A stretch of 64,000 nt of DNA from an uncultured Allosphingosinicella sp. (lineage in GTDB: Bacteria > Pseudomonadota > Alphaproteobacteria > Sphingomonadales > Sphingomonadaceae), in NCBI GenBank assembly GCA_934539295.1, contig CAKTCN010000017.1, positions 11,442 through 75,441 of the forward strand, read 5' to 3'. This document shows, one piece after another, positions 26,430-38,200 of this stretch (positions are counted from its first letter, which is position 1; every line of letters begins with the position of its first letter). The translations under genes were made by a program, and so were the position numbers. Under the pieces are notes generated by a model. It was given only the letters and a program-made list of their open reading frames with translations. It was not told the DNA's origin and searched no databases.

Positions 26430-26493
26430 TCTTCTATATCCCTGTTCGTTTCGCAGCCGATGTGACAGCCGCGTGACGTAAGCGCGCGTCCTG

Positions 26494-26934
26494 TCAGAGA
26501 CGGGCCGCCGCGTCCAGAGCCAGCAAATAGCTGAGCGCTCCGAAACCGGCGATGGTTCCGCGCGCCGCCTTCGACACATAGCTCCTGTGCCGGAAGCTTT
26601 CGCGCGCGTGCGGATTGGACAGATGCACCTCTATCACCGGCACGCTGATCGCTTTGATCGCGTCGTAGATCGCGATGGACGTGTGCGTGAAGGCGCCGGC
26701 ATTGAGCAGCACCGCCTTTGCGCCGATCGCCTGCGCCTCGTGCAGCCAGTCGACGAGATGCCCTTCATGGTTGGACTGACGCGTATCCACGGTGACGTCC
26801 AGTTCGCGTGCCCGGTCCTCCAGCATGCCGGCAATGTCGTCGAGCGTGTCGGAACCATAGACATCCGGCTCGCGCGTGCCGAGCAGGTTGAGATTGGGGC
26901 CGTTCAGAACGAAGATCGTCGGTAGCGTCGCCAT
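26494..26934 (-). CDS. aroQ: Type II 3-dehydroquinate dehydratase
   Basis: A 146-residue enzyme from ATG 26934 ([20 protein letters not shown]). [17 protein letters not shown] includes the catalytic tyrosine, [17 protein letters not shown] the arginine loop, NAGAFTHTS the Asn-His region, and [14 protein letters not shown] the histidine segment. It removes water from 3-dehydroquinate in the shikimate pathway. Its place ahead of accB-accC is common in alphaproteobacteria. The start codon lies 50 bp from the divergent thiS start, so both promoters must sit in that short spacer or inside the genes. Confidence 0.97.
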   Translation of the reverse strand: MATLPTIFVLNGPNLNLLGTREPDVYGSDTLDDIAGMLEDRARELDVTVDTRQSNHEGHLVDWLHEAQAIGAKAVLLNAGAFTHTSIAIYDAIKAISVPVIEVHLSNPHARESFRHRSYVSKAARGTIAGFGALSYLLALDAAARL

Positions 26935-26984
26935 GGCCGCCTTCCTATATGGCCGGTGCGATCCACGCAAATATGAGGCGCAGC

Positions 26985-27203
26985 ATGCACGACGACGGCA
27001 CCGCATCGATCTCGGTCAACGGCCAGCACAAACGCGTGCGCGAAGGGATGACGATCGCCGAGCTCGCCGCAGAGCTGGGGCTGGAGCCGACCCGGGTCGC
27101 CGTTGAGCGCAACCTGGAGGTGGTGCCGCGCTCCCAGATCGGTGAGATCAGGGTGATGGACGGCGACGATTTCGAGATAGTGACCTTTGTAGGGGGTGGT
27201 TGA
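26985..27203 (+). CDS. thiS: Sulfur carrier protein ThiS
   Basis: A 72-residue ubiquitin-like protein. ATG 26985 is chosen because GAGG lies six bases upstream; ATGs at 26949 and 26973 are in frame but place the motif badly. [33 protein letters not shown] and the C-terminal FVGGG fit ThiS, whose terminal Gly-Gly becomes a thiocarboxylate that delivers sulfur for the thiazole of thiamine. thiG follows after 5 bp. The upstream gap is too short for a TPP riboswitch. Confidence 0.93.
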   Translation: MHDDGTASISVNGQHKRVREGMTIAELAAELGLEPTRVAVERNLEVVPRSQIGEIRVMDGDDFEIVTFVGGG

Positions 27204-27208
27204 GCATA

Positions 27209-27979
27209 ATGACCGACACATGGACCGTAGCCGGGCGCACCTTCTCCTCGCGCCTGATCGTCGGCACGGGAAAATATAAGAGCTTCGAGCAGAATGCTGC
27301 GGCGGTCGAGGCGTCGGACGCCGAGATCGTGACCGTGGCCGTGCGCCGGGTGAATATCAGCGATCCCAAGGCGCCGATGCTGACCGACTATATCGACCCG
27401 AAGAAGATCGTCTACCTGCCCAACACGGCCGGCTGCTTTACGGCGGACGAGGCGATTCGCACCCTGCGCCTGGCGCGAGAGGCGGGCGGATGGACTTTGG
27501 TGAAGCTTGAAGTGCTGGGCGAGGCCAAGACGCTCTATCCCGACATGGTGGAAACGCTGCGGGCCTGCGAGATCCTCGCCAAGGAAGGGTTCGAGCCGAT
27601 GGTCTATTGCGCCGACGATCCCATCGCCGCCAAGCGGCTGGAGGATCTGGGCGCAGTGGCGATCATGCCGCTGGGTGCGCCGATCGGTTCCGGGCTCGGC
27701 CTGCAGAACGAGGTGATGATCCGCATCATGGTGGAAAATGCCAAGGTGCCGGTGCTGGTCGATGCCGGTGTGGGCACCGCGTCCGACGCGGCAGTGGCGA
27801 TGGAGCTCGGCTGCGACGGCGTGCTGATGAACACGGCGATCGCGGAGGCGAAGGATCCGGTGATGATGGCGCAGGCGATGAAGCTGGCGGTCGAATCTGG
27901 GCGGTTAGCCTACAGGGCCGGGCGCATGGGCAAGCGGCGCTATGCCGATCCTTCCAGTCCGCTGGCCGGCCTCATCTGA
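27209..27979 (+). CDS. thiG: Thiazole synthase
   Basis: A 256-residue TIM-barrel enzyme from ATG 27209 with GGGGGTGG upstream. [55 protein letters not shown] with the Schiff-base lysine, [15 protein letters not shown] and [20 protein letters not shown] are all family signatures. It joins deoxyxylulose-5-phosphate, dehydroglycine and ThiS thiocarboxylate into the thiazole phosphate. It is coupled to thiS; thiO or thiH, the glycine-handling partner, and thiE are not in this cluster. Confidence 0.97.
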   Translation: MTDTWTVAGRTFSSRLIVGTGKYKSFEQNAAAVEASDAEIVTVAVRRVNISDPKAPMLTDYIDPKKIVYLPNTAGCFTADEAIRTLRLAREAGGWTLVKLEVLGEAKTLYPDMVETLRACEILAKEGFEPMVYCADDPIAAKRLEDLGAVAIMPLGAPIGSGLGLQNEVMIRIMVENAKVPVLVDAGVGTASDAAVAMELGCDGVLMNTAIAEAKDPVMMAQAMKLAVESGRLAYRAGRMGKRRYADPSSPLAGLI

Positions 27980-28038
27980 TCCGACCCGGTTCTCGAACGC
28001 GTTTGGAACGACGAAGGTAAGCATCGGTTTGCCTCTGC

Positions 28039-29355
28039 ATGATCGATGTCTTTGCCGACCAGGACGTGTGCCGCCTCATCGCCGAGGCGGCCGAGCCGCT
28101 ACCCGATCTAGGCGATCCTGGCGTTGGGGCTTCGTTCGACCGCTTCGCCTCGGCACGCGTGGTGCTGCTCGGCGAGGCGAGTCATGGCACGTCCGAATTC
28201 TATCGGGCACGCGCGGCGATATCGAAGCGGCTCATCGAGGAGCACGGCTTCAACATCGTCGCGGTCGAGGCGGACTGGCCCGATGCCGCCACCCTCGATC
28301 GCTACGTCCGGCACCGTCCCGCGCGCGACGGCGAGGAGGCGGCATTCGAACGATTTCCCCTATGGATGTGGCGCAATACCGATGTGGATGCGTTCGTCCG
28401 CTGGCTGAAGCACCATAACGAGGGGCTGCCGGCGGAGGCGATGACCGGCTTCTACGGTCTCGATCTCTACAACCTTTCCGGCTCGATGCGTGCGGTCATC
28501 GATTATCTGGAGGATGTCGATCCGGAGACGGCGACGGTGGCGCGGAAGCGCTATGCCTGCCTGTCTCCCTTCAGTCGCGACCCGGCGCAATATGGCGCCG
28601 TGTCGCTCAGCCAGGGCTATGCGCGGTGCGAGGCGCCGGTGCTCGACATGCTGCGCGAATTGCAGGAACGCCGCGCCGAACTGGCGGCGCAGGATGGGGA
28701 CGAGTTCCTCGACGCGGCTGCCAATGCCCGGCTCGTCAAGAATGCCGAGGCTTATTACCGCGCCATGTTCCACGGCTCGGCCGAAAGCTGGAATCTGCGC
28801 GACACGCACATGTTCGAGACGCTCTGCCAATTGCTCGAGGCCAGGGGCCCCGATGCCAAGGCGATCGTGTGGGCGCATAATAGCCATATCGGCAATGCCG
28901 CGGCGACGGCGATGGGCTGGCGCCAAGGCGAGCTCAATATCGGGCAGCTGTGCCGGGAGCGTTTCGGAGGCGATGCCGCGCTGATCGGCTTCGGCACGCA
29001 TGCCGGCACCGTCGCCTGCGCCAGCGACTGGGACGATCCGGTCGAGGTGAAAGCCGTGCGGCCATCCATGGCGGGCAGTCACGAGGCGCTGTTCCACGCT
29101 GCCGGCCTGGAGCATCACCTGCTCGACCTTCGCGGTGCGTCGGAGGCGGTGAGGCATGCGCTGAACGAACCGCGGTTGGAGCGCTATATCGGCGTCATCT
29201 ACCGTCCGGAGACGGAGCGCTGGAGCCATTATGCCGAGGCGCGGCTAGCAGACCAATATGACGCGTTCGTGTGGTTCGACGAGACGCAGGCGGTCACCCC
29301 TTTGCCCGGCGAACAGCGGCCGGGCGCCGAGGAGACCTATCCGTTCGGCCTGTAA
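28039..29355 (+). CDS. Erythromycin-esterase-family protein
   Basis: A 438-residue cytoplasmic protein with no signal peptide. VVLLGEASHGTSEFYRARA, FNIVAVEADWPDAATLDRYV, FPLWMWRNTDVDAFVRWL, FYGLDLYNLSGSMRAVIDYL and IVWAHNSHIGNA carry the conserved Glu and His residues of the EreA/EreB-like family. Members linked to erythromycin resistance are a small subset; most chromosomal copies are uncharacterised hydrolases. The gene stands alone, 59 bp after thiG, so its job cannot be read from context. A resistance call is not made. Confidence 0.85.
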   Translation: MIDVFADQDVCRLIAEAAEPLPDLGDPGVGASFDRFASARVVLLGEASHGTSEFYRARAAISKRLIEEHGFNIVAVEADWPDAATLDRYVRHRPARDGEEAAFERFPLWMWRNTDVDAFVRWLKHHNEGLPAEAMTGFYGLDLYNLSGSMRAVIDYLEDVDPETATVARKRYACLSPFSRDPAQYGAVSLSQGYARCEAPVLDMLRELQERRAELAAQDGDEFLDAAANARLVKNAEAYYRAMFHGSAESWNLRDTHMFETLCQLLEARGPDAKAIVWAHNSHIGNAAATAMGWRQGELNIGQLCRERFGGDAALIGFGTHAGTVACASDWDDPVEVKAVRPSMAGSHEALFHAAGLEHHLLDLRGASEAVRHALNEPRLERYIGVIYRPETERWSHYAEARLADQYDAFVWFDETQAVTPLPGEQRPGAEETYPFGL

Positions 29356-29423
29356 CCCGCTTGACTTTACGTTCACGTAAAGTACCTCGGCAGCAACCCC
29401 GTTCTTCCCCAAAGGAGAGACTA

Positions 29424-29726
29424 ATGACCAAGAGTGAACTCGTCGCCGCGCTTGCCGAGAAGCAGGCCTATATCCCCGGCAAGAAGGTCCGCCTCGACTT
29501 CGGCGGCGAGGGTGCGATCCTGCTCGACGGCCAGGCGAACCAGGTCACCGAGGATGCCGACGGTGCGGCCGACACGACAATCAAGGTCAGCTGGGACGAT
29601 TGGCAGCAGCTTGCCGGCGGGCAGATGGATGGCATGACGGCATTCATGATGGGCAAGCTGAAGGTCGAGGGCGACATGTCCAACGCCATGCAGCTCCAAG
29701 GCGTGCTGGCGAAGCTCAAGGGCTGA
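29424..29726 (+). CDS. SCP2 sterol-binding-domain protein
   Basis: A 100-residue protein from ATG 29424 behind AAAGGAGAGA. It is essentially a single SCP2 domain: VRLDFGGEGAILLDG, TIKVSWDDWQQLAGGQMDG and FMMGKLKVEGDMSNAMQL line a hydrophobic lipid-binding pocket. Such small proteins may bind fatty acyl chains or sterol-like lipids. The gene is followed by a clear terminator, so it is a single-gene transcript or the end of one. Confidence 0.9.
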   Translation: MTKSELVAALAEKQAYIPGKKVRLDFGGEGAILLDGQANQVTEDADGAADTTIKVSWDDWQQLAGGQMDGMTAFMMGKLKVEGDMSNAMQLQGVLAKLKG

Positions 29727-29744
29727 TCCTCAAACGTCTGCAAG

Positions 29745-29780
29745 CAAGGCGGTCGATCCGGCGGGTCGGCCGCCTTTTTC
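29745..29780 (+). terminator. Rho-independent terminator after the SCP2 gene
   Basis: AAGGCGG and CCGCCTT form a stem with a GC-rich loop, followed by a run of five T. It lies about 20 bp past the SCP2 stop. Confidence 0.8.
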
Positions 29781-29884
29781 GTGCCCACGTTGGATTCTCG
29801 CTGATCTGCATCAGCTTGGCCCCGGCGCGGTGCAACCTACCGCCGCCGCATGCGTCTCCGGCTCGAAACAAAGGGGCTGAAGAC

Positions 29885-30925
29885 ATGGGCATGATGCGCC
29901 ACTTCCTGACGGTCTTCGGCTTGGCGTTCCTCGCGCTGCTCGGCGGATGCGCGACGCCGACCAACCTGCGGACCAGCGATCAGGCGCGGATCGTCAATCG
30001 CACCTATGTGGTGACGGGCGCCTCCAGCGGCTTTGGCCGCGGCATCGCGAATATTGTCGGCCGCAACGGCGCCAACGTGGTGCTCGCTGCGCGCAGGACC
30101 GAGCTTCTGGAGGAAGTGGCAAACGAGGTTCGTGCCGCGGGCGGCCAGGCGCTGGTGGTCACCACAGATGTTGCCGACCCCGCACAGGTCGAACGCCTCG
30201 CCGCTGCGGCGGTCGAGCGGTTCGGGCGCATCGACGTGTGGATCAACAATGCCGGCGTCGGCGCGATCGGCCGGTTCGAGGATATCCCGATTGCCGATCA
30301 CAGCCGTCTCATCGACATCAACCTCAAGGGTGTGATCTACGGCAGCAAGTCGGCGGTGCAGCAGTTCAAGGCGCAGGGCTTCGGCACGCTCGTCAACATC
30401 GGCTCGATCGACAGTCAGGTGCCCTTGGCTTACCAAGCCAGCTATTCGGCGTCGAAAGCGGGCGTCTGGGCGCTCGGGCGCACGCTCAACGAGGAACTGC
30501 GGCTCGCGGGCCTATCCAAGCGGATCAAGGTGGTGACGGTGATGCCTTGGGCGGCCGACACGCCGTGGTGGCCCCATGCAGCTAATTATAGCGGCCGCAA
30601 TCCGCGCATGGCGGCGATGGACGATCCGTGGAAGGTGGCCGAGGCGATCGTGTGGGTATCGGTGCACCCGCGCGAGGAGCTGCCGGTGGGGTGGAAGGCG
30701 CAGGCATCCTCCACCATGCACACGATATTCCCCGACCTCACCGAGCGCCTGTCGGCGAACATCGCTCATCATGAGCAGATGGAAAAGGCTCCGCCGACGC
30801 CGCCCACGTCCGGCACGCTCCACCAGCCCATGGAGGCGGGGCGCGGCGTCGATGGCGGTGTCGAGGAACGAATGAAGGAGGAGGACCGGATCCGCGAGGC
30901 AGGCGAGCGACCGCGGATTCCTTGA
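29885..30925 (+). CDS. Short-chain dehydrogenase with a lipoprotein signal
   Basis: A 346-residue SDR from ATG 29885, with AAAGGGG upstream. Unusually, it starts with a lipoprotein-like signal (LTVFGLAFLALLGGC, lipobox LGGC) before the Rossmann fold. The NAD(P) motif TGASSGFGRG, WINNAGVGAIG, NIGSIDSQVPLAY and the catalytic YSASK are intact, so the enzyme is probably active. A C-terminal extension after about residue 280 is rich in Pro, Gly and charged residues. SDR cofactors are cytoplasmic, so an enzyme anchored outside the inner membrane would be odd; the segment may instead act as an inner-membrane anchor. Substrate unknown. Confidence 0.85.
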   Translation: MGMMRHFLTVFGLAFLALLGGCATPTNLRTSDQARIVNRTYVVTGASSGFGRGIANIVGRNGANVVLAARRTELLEEVANEVRAAGGQALVVTTDVADPAQVERLAAAAVERFGRIDVWINNAGVGAIGRFEDIPIADHSRLIDINLKGVIYGSKSAVQQFKAQGFGTLVNIGSIDSQVPLAYQASYSASKAGVWALGRTLNEELRLAGLSKRIKVVTVMPWAADTPWWPHAANYSGRNPRMAAMDDPWKVAEAIVWVSVHPREELPVGWKAQASSTMHTIFPDLTERLSANIAHHEQMEKAPPTPPTSGTLHQPMEAGRGVDGGVEERMKEEDRIREAGERPRIP

Positions 30926-30975
30926 CCTCCTGCCGCATCGCCGCTTATCCGCTTGGCTGAACAAGGGGAGCGTGC

Positions 30976-31683
30976 ATGCAGAAGATCTACCCCAATGCCG
31001 AAGCTGCGCTTGAAGGCCTGCTGTCCGACGGCATGACGATATGTGCGGGCGGTTTCGGCCTGTGCGGGATTCCAGAGCGGCTGATCGACTCGATCCAGGC
31101 GTCGGGTGTGAAGGACCTGACCATCGCTTCCAACAATGCCGGCATCGACAATGAGGGCTTGGGGAAGCTGCTGCGCACGCGGCAGGTGAAGAAGATGATC
31201 TCGTCCTACGTGGGCGAGAACAAGGAGTTCGAACGCCAGTTCCTGTCCGGCGAGTTGGAGGTGGAATTCTGTCCGCAGGGCACGCTCGCCGAGCGGTGCA
31301 GGGCAGGGGGCGCGGGCATTCCTGGCTTCTATACCAAGACCGGCGTCGGCACGCAGGTCGCCGAAGGCAAGGAGCATAAGGACTTCGACGGGGAGACCTA
31401 CATCCTCGAACGCGGCATCCGCGCCGACCTGTCGATCATCAAGGGCTGGAAAGCGGACGAGGCGGGCAACCTCGTCTTCCGCAAGACCGCGCGCAACTTC
31501 AACCAGCCGATGGCGACCGCCGGCAAGGTCTGCGTCGCCGAGGTGGAGGAGATCGTGCCAGTGGGCGTGCTCGATCCGGACGCGATTCATCTGCCCAGCA
31601 TTTACGTGAAGCGGCTGATCGTGGGCGCGCCCTACGACAAGAAGATCGAGTTCCGCATGACGCGCGACAAGGCGGCGGCGTGA
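30976..31683 (+). CDS. scoA: 3-oxoacid CoA-transferase subunit A
   Basis: A 235-residue protein from ATG 30976 behind [64 protein letters not shown] and [10 protein letters not shown] are typical of the alpha subunit of succinyl-CoA:3-ketoacid CoA-transferase. With subunit B it moves CoA between succinate and acetoacetate, linking ketone-body or hydroxybutyrate breakdown to the citric acid cycle. Its partner is not adjacent: a phosphatase gene is coupled in between (GTGA at 31680-31683). Confidence 0.95.
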   Translation: MQKIYPNAEAALEGLLSDGMTICAGGFGLCGIPERLIDSIQASGVKDLTIASNNAGIDNEGLGKLLRTRQVKKMISSYVGENKEFERQFLSGELEVEFCPQGTLAERCRAGGAGIPGFYTKTGVGTQVAEGKEHKDFDGETYILERGIRADLSIIKGWKADEAGNLVFRKTARNFNQPMATAGKVCVAEVEEIVPVGVLDPDAIHLPSIYVKRLIVGAPYDKKIEFRMTRDKAAA

Positions 31684-32576
31684 CGAGCCGGCTTCGTTTC
31701 GCCTTGCTGGCGACCGGTGGCCTGGCTTTGTCGGGCTGCGTGGTCGCAGTGGGGAATGAAGGCACCAGCGCGACGATACCACCTGTACCTGTCGCACCGG
31801 GTAATCCCCCGTCGACCATGCAGTGGCTTTATGGATCGGGCGAGGCTGGTGCCGCGAGCATCCAGATCTATCACGCCTTTCGCGACCATGTGCTGGCGGC
31901 GGCCAAGTCGCGTCCGCGCGATAGTGTCGTGCTTGCCGAGGGGGCGACCCTGGCGTCTCCCCGTTTCGTGCCGTGCGGCAACAAGCCGTTTGCCGTCATG
32001 CTGGACGTGGATGAAACGGCCCTCCTCAATATCGGTTACGAATATGACGAGGCGCTTTCGGGGCGCAGTTATGACCCGGAGGTTTGGGCCGCATGGGAGC
32101 GAACGGGGGCGCAGGCGGTATCGCCCGTGCCCGGCGCGGTGACGGCGCTTCGTGCCCTCCGCGCGGTGAACGTTACGGTGATGTTCAACTCAAATCGCAA
32201 GGCAGCCAACGCTGCCGGCACGGAGGCGGCACTGCAGGCGGCGGGGCTGGGGCCGGCGCGTCATGGCGAAACCCTGTTTCTGTCCGGTGACGACGATCAG
32301 GGATCGGCCAAGGACGGCCGCCGTTCCCGCGTTGCGGCACGCTATTGCGTGCTGGCTCTGGCTGGCGATCAGCTGGGTGACTTCTCCGACCTGTTCAACG
32401 CCCGCGCTTTGTCGGTGCCCGGCCGCCGCGATGCAGTCACGGGGGGGACCTTCGCGAACCTGTGGGGCAATGGCTGGTTCATCCTGCCCAATCCGGTCTA
32501 CGGCCCAGGCTTACGCGGCAATTTCGATGATGTCTTTCCAGCGGACAAGCGCTGGTCGCCACAAGGAGCGCAATGA
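31680..32576 (+). CDS. HAD-type acid phosphatase, 5'-nucleotidase e(P4)-like lipoprotein
   Basis: A 298-residue protein starting at GTG 31680 inside the scoA stop. A lipoprotein signal ([16 protein letters not shown]) is followed by a low-complexity Pro linker. The class C/B acid phosphatase motif [12 protein letters not shown] supplies the two catalytic aspartates, [13 protein letters not shown] forms motif II and [14 protein letters not shown] motif IV. Such enzymes free phosphate from nucleotides in the periplasm or at the outer membrane. It is coupled to both CoA-transferase genes by 4-bp overlaps, which is unexpected for a cell-surface phosphatase. The frame is intact. Confidence 0.88.
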   Translation: MTSRLRFALLATGGLALSGCVVAVGNEGTSATIPPVPVAPGNPPSTMQWLYGSGEAGAASIQIYHAFRDHVLAAAKSRPRDSVVLAEGATLASPRFVPCGNKPFAVMLDVDETALLNIGYEYDEALSGRSYDPEVWAAWERTGAQAVSPVPGAVTALRALRAVNVTVMFNSNRKAANAAGTEAALQAAGLGPARHGETLFLSGDDDQGSAKDGRRSRVAARYCVLALAGDQLGDFSDLFNARALSVPGRRDAVTGGTFANLWGNGWFILPNPVYGPGLRGNFDDVFPADKRWSPQGAQ

Positions 32577-33211
32577 TGGGGTGGGATCGCAACCAGATGG
32601 CGGCGCGTGCGGCGCAGGAGCTCAAGGACGGTTTTTACGTGAACCTCGGCATCGGCATTCCGACGCTGGTCGCGAACAACATCCCGGCCGGTATGGACGT
32701 GACGCTCCAGTCGGAGAACGGGATGCTCGGCATCGGGCCGTTTCCTTATGAAGATGAGGTTGATCCTGACCTCATAAACGCCGGCAAGCAGACGATCAGC
32801 GAGTTGCCGCAATCAAGCTATTTTTCATCCTCGGACAGCTTCGCGATGATCCGGGGTGGCCACATCGATCTGACCGTGCTCGGCGCCATGGAAGTGTCCG
32901 AACAGGGGGACATCGCCAATTGGATGATCCCGGGCAAGATGATCAAGGGCATGGGCGGTGCGATGGATCTCGTCGCGGGCGTGAAGAAGATCATCGTCGT
33001 GATGGAGCACACGTCCAAGAACGGTGACCCAAAATTCATTCCCGCCTGCACCTTACCGCTCACCGGCAAGAACGTAGTCGACATGATCGTCACCGACCTT
33101 GCCGTGTTCCAGCGCCCCGATCATGGCAGCCCGTTCAAGCTGATCGAAATGGCGCCCGGCGTCACGGCCGAGGAGATCGCCGCCAAGACAACCGCTCGCT
33201 ACGAGAGCTGA
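32573..33211 (+). CDS. scoB: 3-oxoacid CoA-transferase subunit B
   Basis: A 212-residue protein starting at ATG 32573 (ATGA overlap with the phosphatase). [25 protein letters not shown], in shorter form [16 protein letters not shown], precedes [14 protein letters not shown] with the catalytic glutamate that forms the acyl-CoA thioester. [15 protein letters not shown] and [17 protein letters not shown] complete the family pattern. It should pair with scoA across the intervening phosphatase gene. The GST gene begins 2 bp after its stop. Confidence 0.95.
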   Translation: MMGWDRNQMAARAAQELKDGFYVNLGIGIPTLVANNIPAGMDVTLQSENGMLGIGPFPYEDEVDPDLINAGKQTISELPQSSYFSSSDSFAMIRGGHIDLTVLGAMEVSEQGDIANWMIPGKMIKGMGGAMDLVAGVKKIIVVMEHTSKNGDPKFIPACTLPLTGKNVVDMIVTDLAVFQRPDHGSPFKLIEMAPGVTAEEIAAKTTARYES

Positions 33212-33212
33212 G

Positions 33213-33899
33213 ATGTACCGGCTGATCACCGCCAATCGGAATTATTCGAGCTGGTCGCTACGTCCTTGGCTGCTCATGCGACAATTCGACATTCCTTTCG
33301 AGGATGTGATTGAGCCGTTCGCCGAAGCCGTCAATTACGAAGCGTATCGCGCCTTCTCGCCGACCGGACAGGTTCCGGTGCTGATCGACGACGATCGCAC
33401 GATCTGGGACTCGCTGGGCATCGTCCTGTACCTCGCGGAGCGCCATCCCGGCATATGGCCGAGTGAGGAAAGCGGACGGGCGTGGGCCTATTCCGCAGTT
33501 TGCGAGATGCATGGCGGGTTCTCCGCATTGCGCAACGACTGCACCATGAATGTCGGCGTGCGGGTCTCGCCAAATCCGATGCGCGACGCTCTCCTCAGGG
33601 ATGTCGCGCGTATTCGTGAGCTATGGAATGAAGGCCTGGAGCGCTTCGGGGGACCCTTCCTTGCCGGAGAGCAGTTCAGTGTCGCCGATGCCTTCTATGC
33701 GCCAGTGGCCTATCGCGTTCGCACCTACGGATTGGACGTAGGGACCGTGGGGCAGGCGTGGGTCGACCGCATGCTCGAACTGCCCGCGATGAAGATGTGG
33801 GAAGCGGCCGCGCTTGCTGAAACCTGGCGGGAAGAGAGCCATGAAGCGGAACTCGCCGACGCTGGCGTGATCACCGCCGATTATCGACGTAGCGCCTGA
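33213..33899 (+). CDS. Glutathione S-transferase family protein
   Basis: A 228-residue GST from ATG 33213. The thioredoxin-like N-terminal domain contains LITANRNYSSWSLRPWLLM, with a serine as the likely glutathione-activating residue, and SPTGQVPVLIDDD, then IWDSLGIVLYLAERHP with the Glu/Ser-type gamma-glutamyl contact. The C-terminal helical domain has FGGPFLAGEQFSVADAFYAP, the N-capping motif region. It directly follows scoB and may be in the same operon. The substrate is unknown. It converges with DUF4170 with only 12 bp between. Confidence 0.88.
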   Translation: MYRLITANRNYSSWSLRPWLLMRQFDIPFEDVIEPFAEAVNYEAYRAFSPTGQVPVLIDDDRTIWDSLGIVLYLAERHPGIWPSEESGRAWAYSAVCEMHGGFSALRNDCTMNVGVRVSPNPMRDALLRDVARIRELWNEGLERFGGPFLAGEQFSVADAFYAPVAYRVRTYGLDVGTVGQAWVDRMLELPAMKMWEAAALAETWREESHEAELADAGVITADYRRSA

Positions 33900-33911
33900 T
33901 CGCTTATCTTC

Positions 33912-34124
33912 TCAGAGCGAAGGTTCCAGCAGCTTGTGAAGTGGTACGAGCACGTACTTCATCTCGGCATCGTCGACAGTGCGTTGTGCATTCGAGCGCC
34001 ACGCATCCAGTGCGCTGTCATAATCGGGATAGAGGCCGACAAGGTGTAGCGACGGGAGGTCCGCGAAATCCAAGCCCTGCGGATCCTTGACCTTGCCGCC
34101 GAAAACCAGGTGAAGCTCGCTCAT
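33912..34124 (-). CDS. DUF4170 small protein
   Basis: A 70-residue protein from ATG 34124 (MSELHLVFGGKVKDPQGLDF). LVGLYPDYDSALDAWRSNAQRTVD and the C-terminal MKYVLVPLHKLL match the DUF4170 family of short alphaproteobacterial proteins, which has no known function. It is co-directional with the four-gene cluster upstream, separated by a 100-bp gap in which I see no gene. Confidence 0.85.
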   Translation of the reverse strand: MSELHLVFGGKVKDPQGLDFADLPSLHLVGLYPDYDSALDAWRSNAQRTVDDAEMKYVLVPLHKLLEPSL

Positions 34125-34224
34125 CGATGATCCCCAAAAACATTGCGGCGACCCTGCCGGACCGCTCCTCTAAGTCGAGGGCTGCCTAGCAGGATCGCCG
34201 CTTCGATCAAGCCGTGCGGGTGGC

Positions 34225-34716
34225 TCAGCCGTTGCGCGCGCGCTGTGCGGCGGCGGTGGCGATCTCTGCCACGTCGCTGCGCAGCGAGGTGATCTTCGAC
34301 TTGGCTGTGTCCTTGTTGTAGCCAAGCTCATCGAGCTTCGCGATCCCTGCTTCCTTGGCAGATGAAAAAGCGGTTCGGGCGCCGTCGTTGATCTTCGCGC
34401 CATAGGTGCCGAACAGAGCCTTTTCCTTCTCGGTACGGGGAAGGAGGGCGGCGACCAGCCCACCGATCGCCAGGCCGCCGACTAGGGCAGCGACCGGATT
34501 GGAGTCGATGCCGCTGGACGTCTTGGTGCGGGCAGTGGTGTAAGCCGAACCGGTCTTGTCCTTGACCGTCCCATAAGCGGTGGTCGTACGTTCGCGCGCT
34601 GCCTGATAGGCGTCGCTCGCCTTAGCCTTCACGCTGGCAAGCTTGCCGTTGCCCGCATCGGTATCGGAGGCTGTCGAGTCGGTATAAGTCGGGGAGTTAC
34701 GATCGATGTCGCTCAT
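34225..34716 (-). CDS. Hypothetical protein with ElaB/DUF883-like layout
   Basis: A 163-residue protein from ATG 34716, which overlaps the stop of the upstream DUF3618-like gene as ATGA. The N-terminal half is polar, charged and repetitive (SVKAKASDAYQAARERTTTAYG, then KDKTGSAYTTARTKT), predicted amphipathic helix. NPVAALVGGLAIGGLVAALL is one glycine-rich membrane helix, followed by another amphipathic helix. This layout resembles ElaB/DUF883-type tail-anchored stress proteins, but I do not recognise the family with certainty. It is the last gene of a stress-regulated membrane cluster. Confidence 0.8.
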   Translation of the reverse strand: MSDIDRNSPTYTDSTASDTDAGNGKLASVKAKASDAYQAARERTTTAYGTVKDKTGSAYTTARTKTSSGIDSNPVAALVGGLAIGGLVAALLPRTEKEKALFGTYGAKINDGARTAFSSAKEAGIAKLDELGYNKDTAKSKITSLRSDVAEIATAAAQRARNG

Positions 34717-35107
34717 GCGCTTGCTCCTTCATGGATGGACCGCGACACCGTAGGCGCCGCAAGGTCGTAATTGTCGTCGGGCTTGCCGATGTTGGTTGTG
34801 ACCAGGCTTTCGTCCTCGCGCCGGAACAGGCCGCGCACCGTCGACCAGACGGAATCGCGGGCAAGGAAGAGCGCCAGGCCGGCAACGACGCCAGATGCGG
34901 TCAGCGGACGATCCTTGACCGCTTGCACGGCATCGTCGGCAAGCTCGCTGCCTTTTTCACGAACGCCGGTCCAGGCCTCGTTGGCTAGGGCAGATGGCTT
35001 GAGCCGTGCCTTGAGCGCGCCGCTTGTCGAGGCGAGGCGCCGCTTGGCATGTTCCGCGTCACGTTTGGCCACCTCGATGTCGTGGAGGCCCGGGTTGGTT
35101 CCGCTGC

Positions 35108-35111
<4 letters not shown>
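34713..35111 (-). CDS. DUF3618-like membrane-associated protein
   Basis: A 132-residue protein from ATG 35111, overlapping the holin-like gene stop as ATGA. The N-terminal coiled region (IEVAKRDAEHAKRRLASTSG, then LKARLKPSALANEAW) is typical of DUF3618. A hydrophobic segment, LTASGVVAGLALFLARDSV, follows at about residues 70-90. It couples on to the next gene too. DUF3618 proteins commonly accompany phage_holin_3_6-type proteins in alphaproteobacteria, where they are thought to be envelope proteins induced by stress; no biochemical role is known. Confidence 0.82.
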
Positions 35112-37682
<2,571 letters not shown>

Positions 37683-37816
37683 ACCGCGGCTCAACCTGCA
37701 TTGCCGCCCACACCGCAGCTGCCAGTGTCGAGTGGTTGGCAAGATGCCGGAATGGTGGCGGCACTTAAACCAGGCTGCACGGCTAACGTTCCGGAGCTGT
37801 ATTGACTTTATTGCAG

Positions 37817-37852
37817 ACGCCCGTCGAATCCTCTTGATTCAACGGGCGTTTC
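37817..37852 (+). terminator. Terminator between eno and the ftsB-like gene
   Basis: ACGCCCGT and ACGGGCGT pair, extended by inner GAATC/GATTC pairing, followed by TTTCC. The 186-bp gap between eno and the next gene otherwise shows no gene. Confidence 0.75.
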
Positions 37853-37868
37853 CTGATTCTGAAGGGGC

Positions 37869-38186
37869 ATGCTCGCCGGCACCCGAAACACGCTGGAACT
37901 CATCCGCAGGGCGGCTTTGCCGGCCATTGCGGTGCTCATCATCGTCAATTTTCTGGGATACGCTATCATGGGTGCCAACGGCATCCTCTCCTTCGGCGAT
38001 TACCGCCGTCAGAAGGAGGTGAAGAGCGTCGAGCTTGCGCGTCTCAGCGAGGAACGTTCGCGGCTGCAGCATCGCGCCAGCCTGCTCGATCCGCGCAGGG
38101 CAGATCCTGACCTTGCCGACGAAATGGTTCGCCGCGAGCTCGGGCTCGTGCGTCCGGACGAAGTGATCATCAAGATAGAGGAATAA
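37869..38186 (+). CDS. Septum formation initiator family (FtsB/DivIC-like)
   Basis: A 105-residue bitopic membrane protein from ATG 37869 with AAGGGGC upstream. The single helix ALPAIAVLIIVNFLGYAIMG is followed by a coiled-coil segment (KEVKSVELARLSEERSRLQH) and DEMVRRELGLVRPDEVII, which matches the end of FtsB/DivIC proteins. FtsB bridges FtsL and FtsQ in the divisome. Its place right after eno is the same in many proteobacteria. The start codon lies 16 bp past the eno terminator. Confidence 0.87.
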   Translation: MLAGTRNTLELIRRAALPAIAVLIIVNFLGYAIMGANGILSFGDYRRQKEVKSVELARLSEERSRLQHRASLLDPRRADPDLADEMVRRELGLVRPDEVIIKIEE

Positions 38187-38200
38187 TCCCGCTCGCCTGC

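Noticed and set aside
24480..26465. Plus-strand open frame of 661 codons
   Set aside because: It is the antisense shadow of accC and accB, which have complete family motifs.
26935..26984. TPP riboswitch upstream of thiS
   Set aside because: The spacer is 50 bp and has none of the conserved CUGAGA-type elements.
28039..29355. Macrolide resistance gene
   Set aside because: Family membership alone does not show erythromycin hydrolysis, and no resistance context is present.
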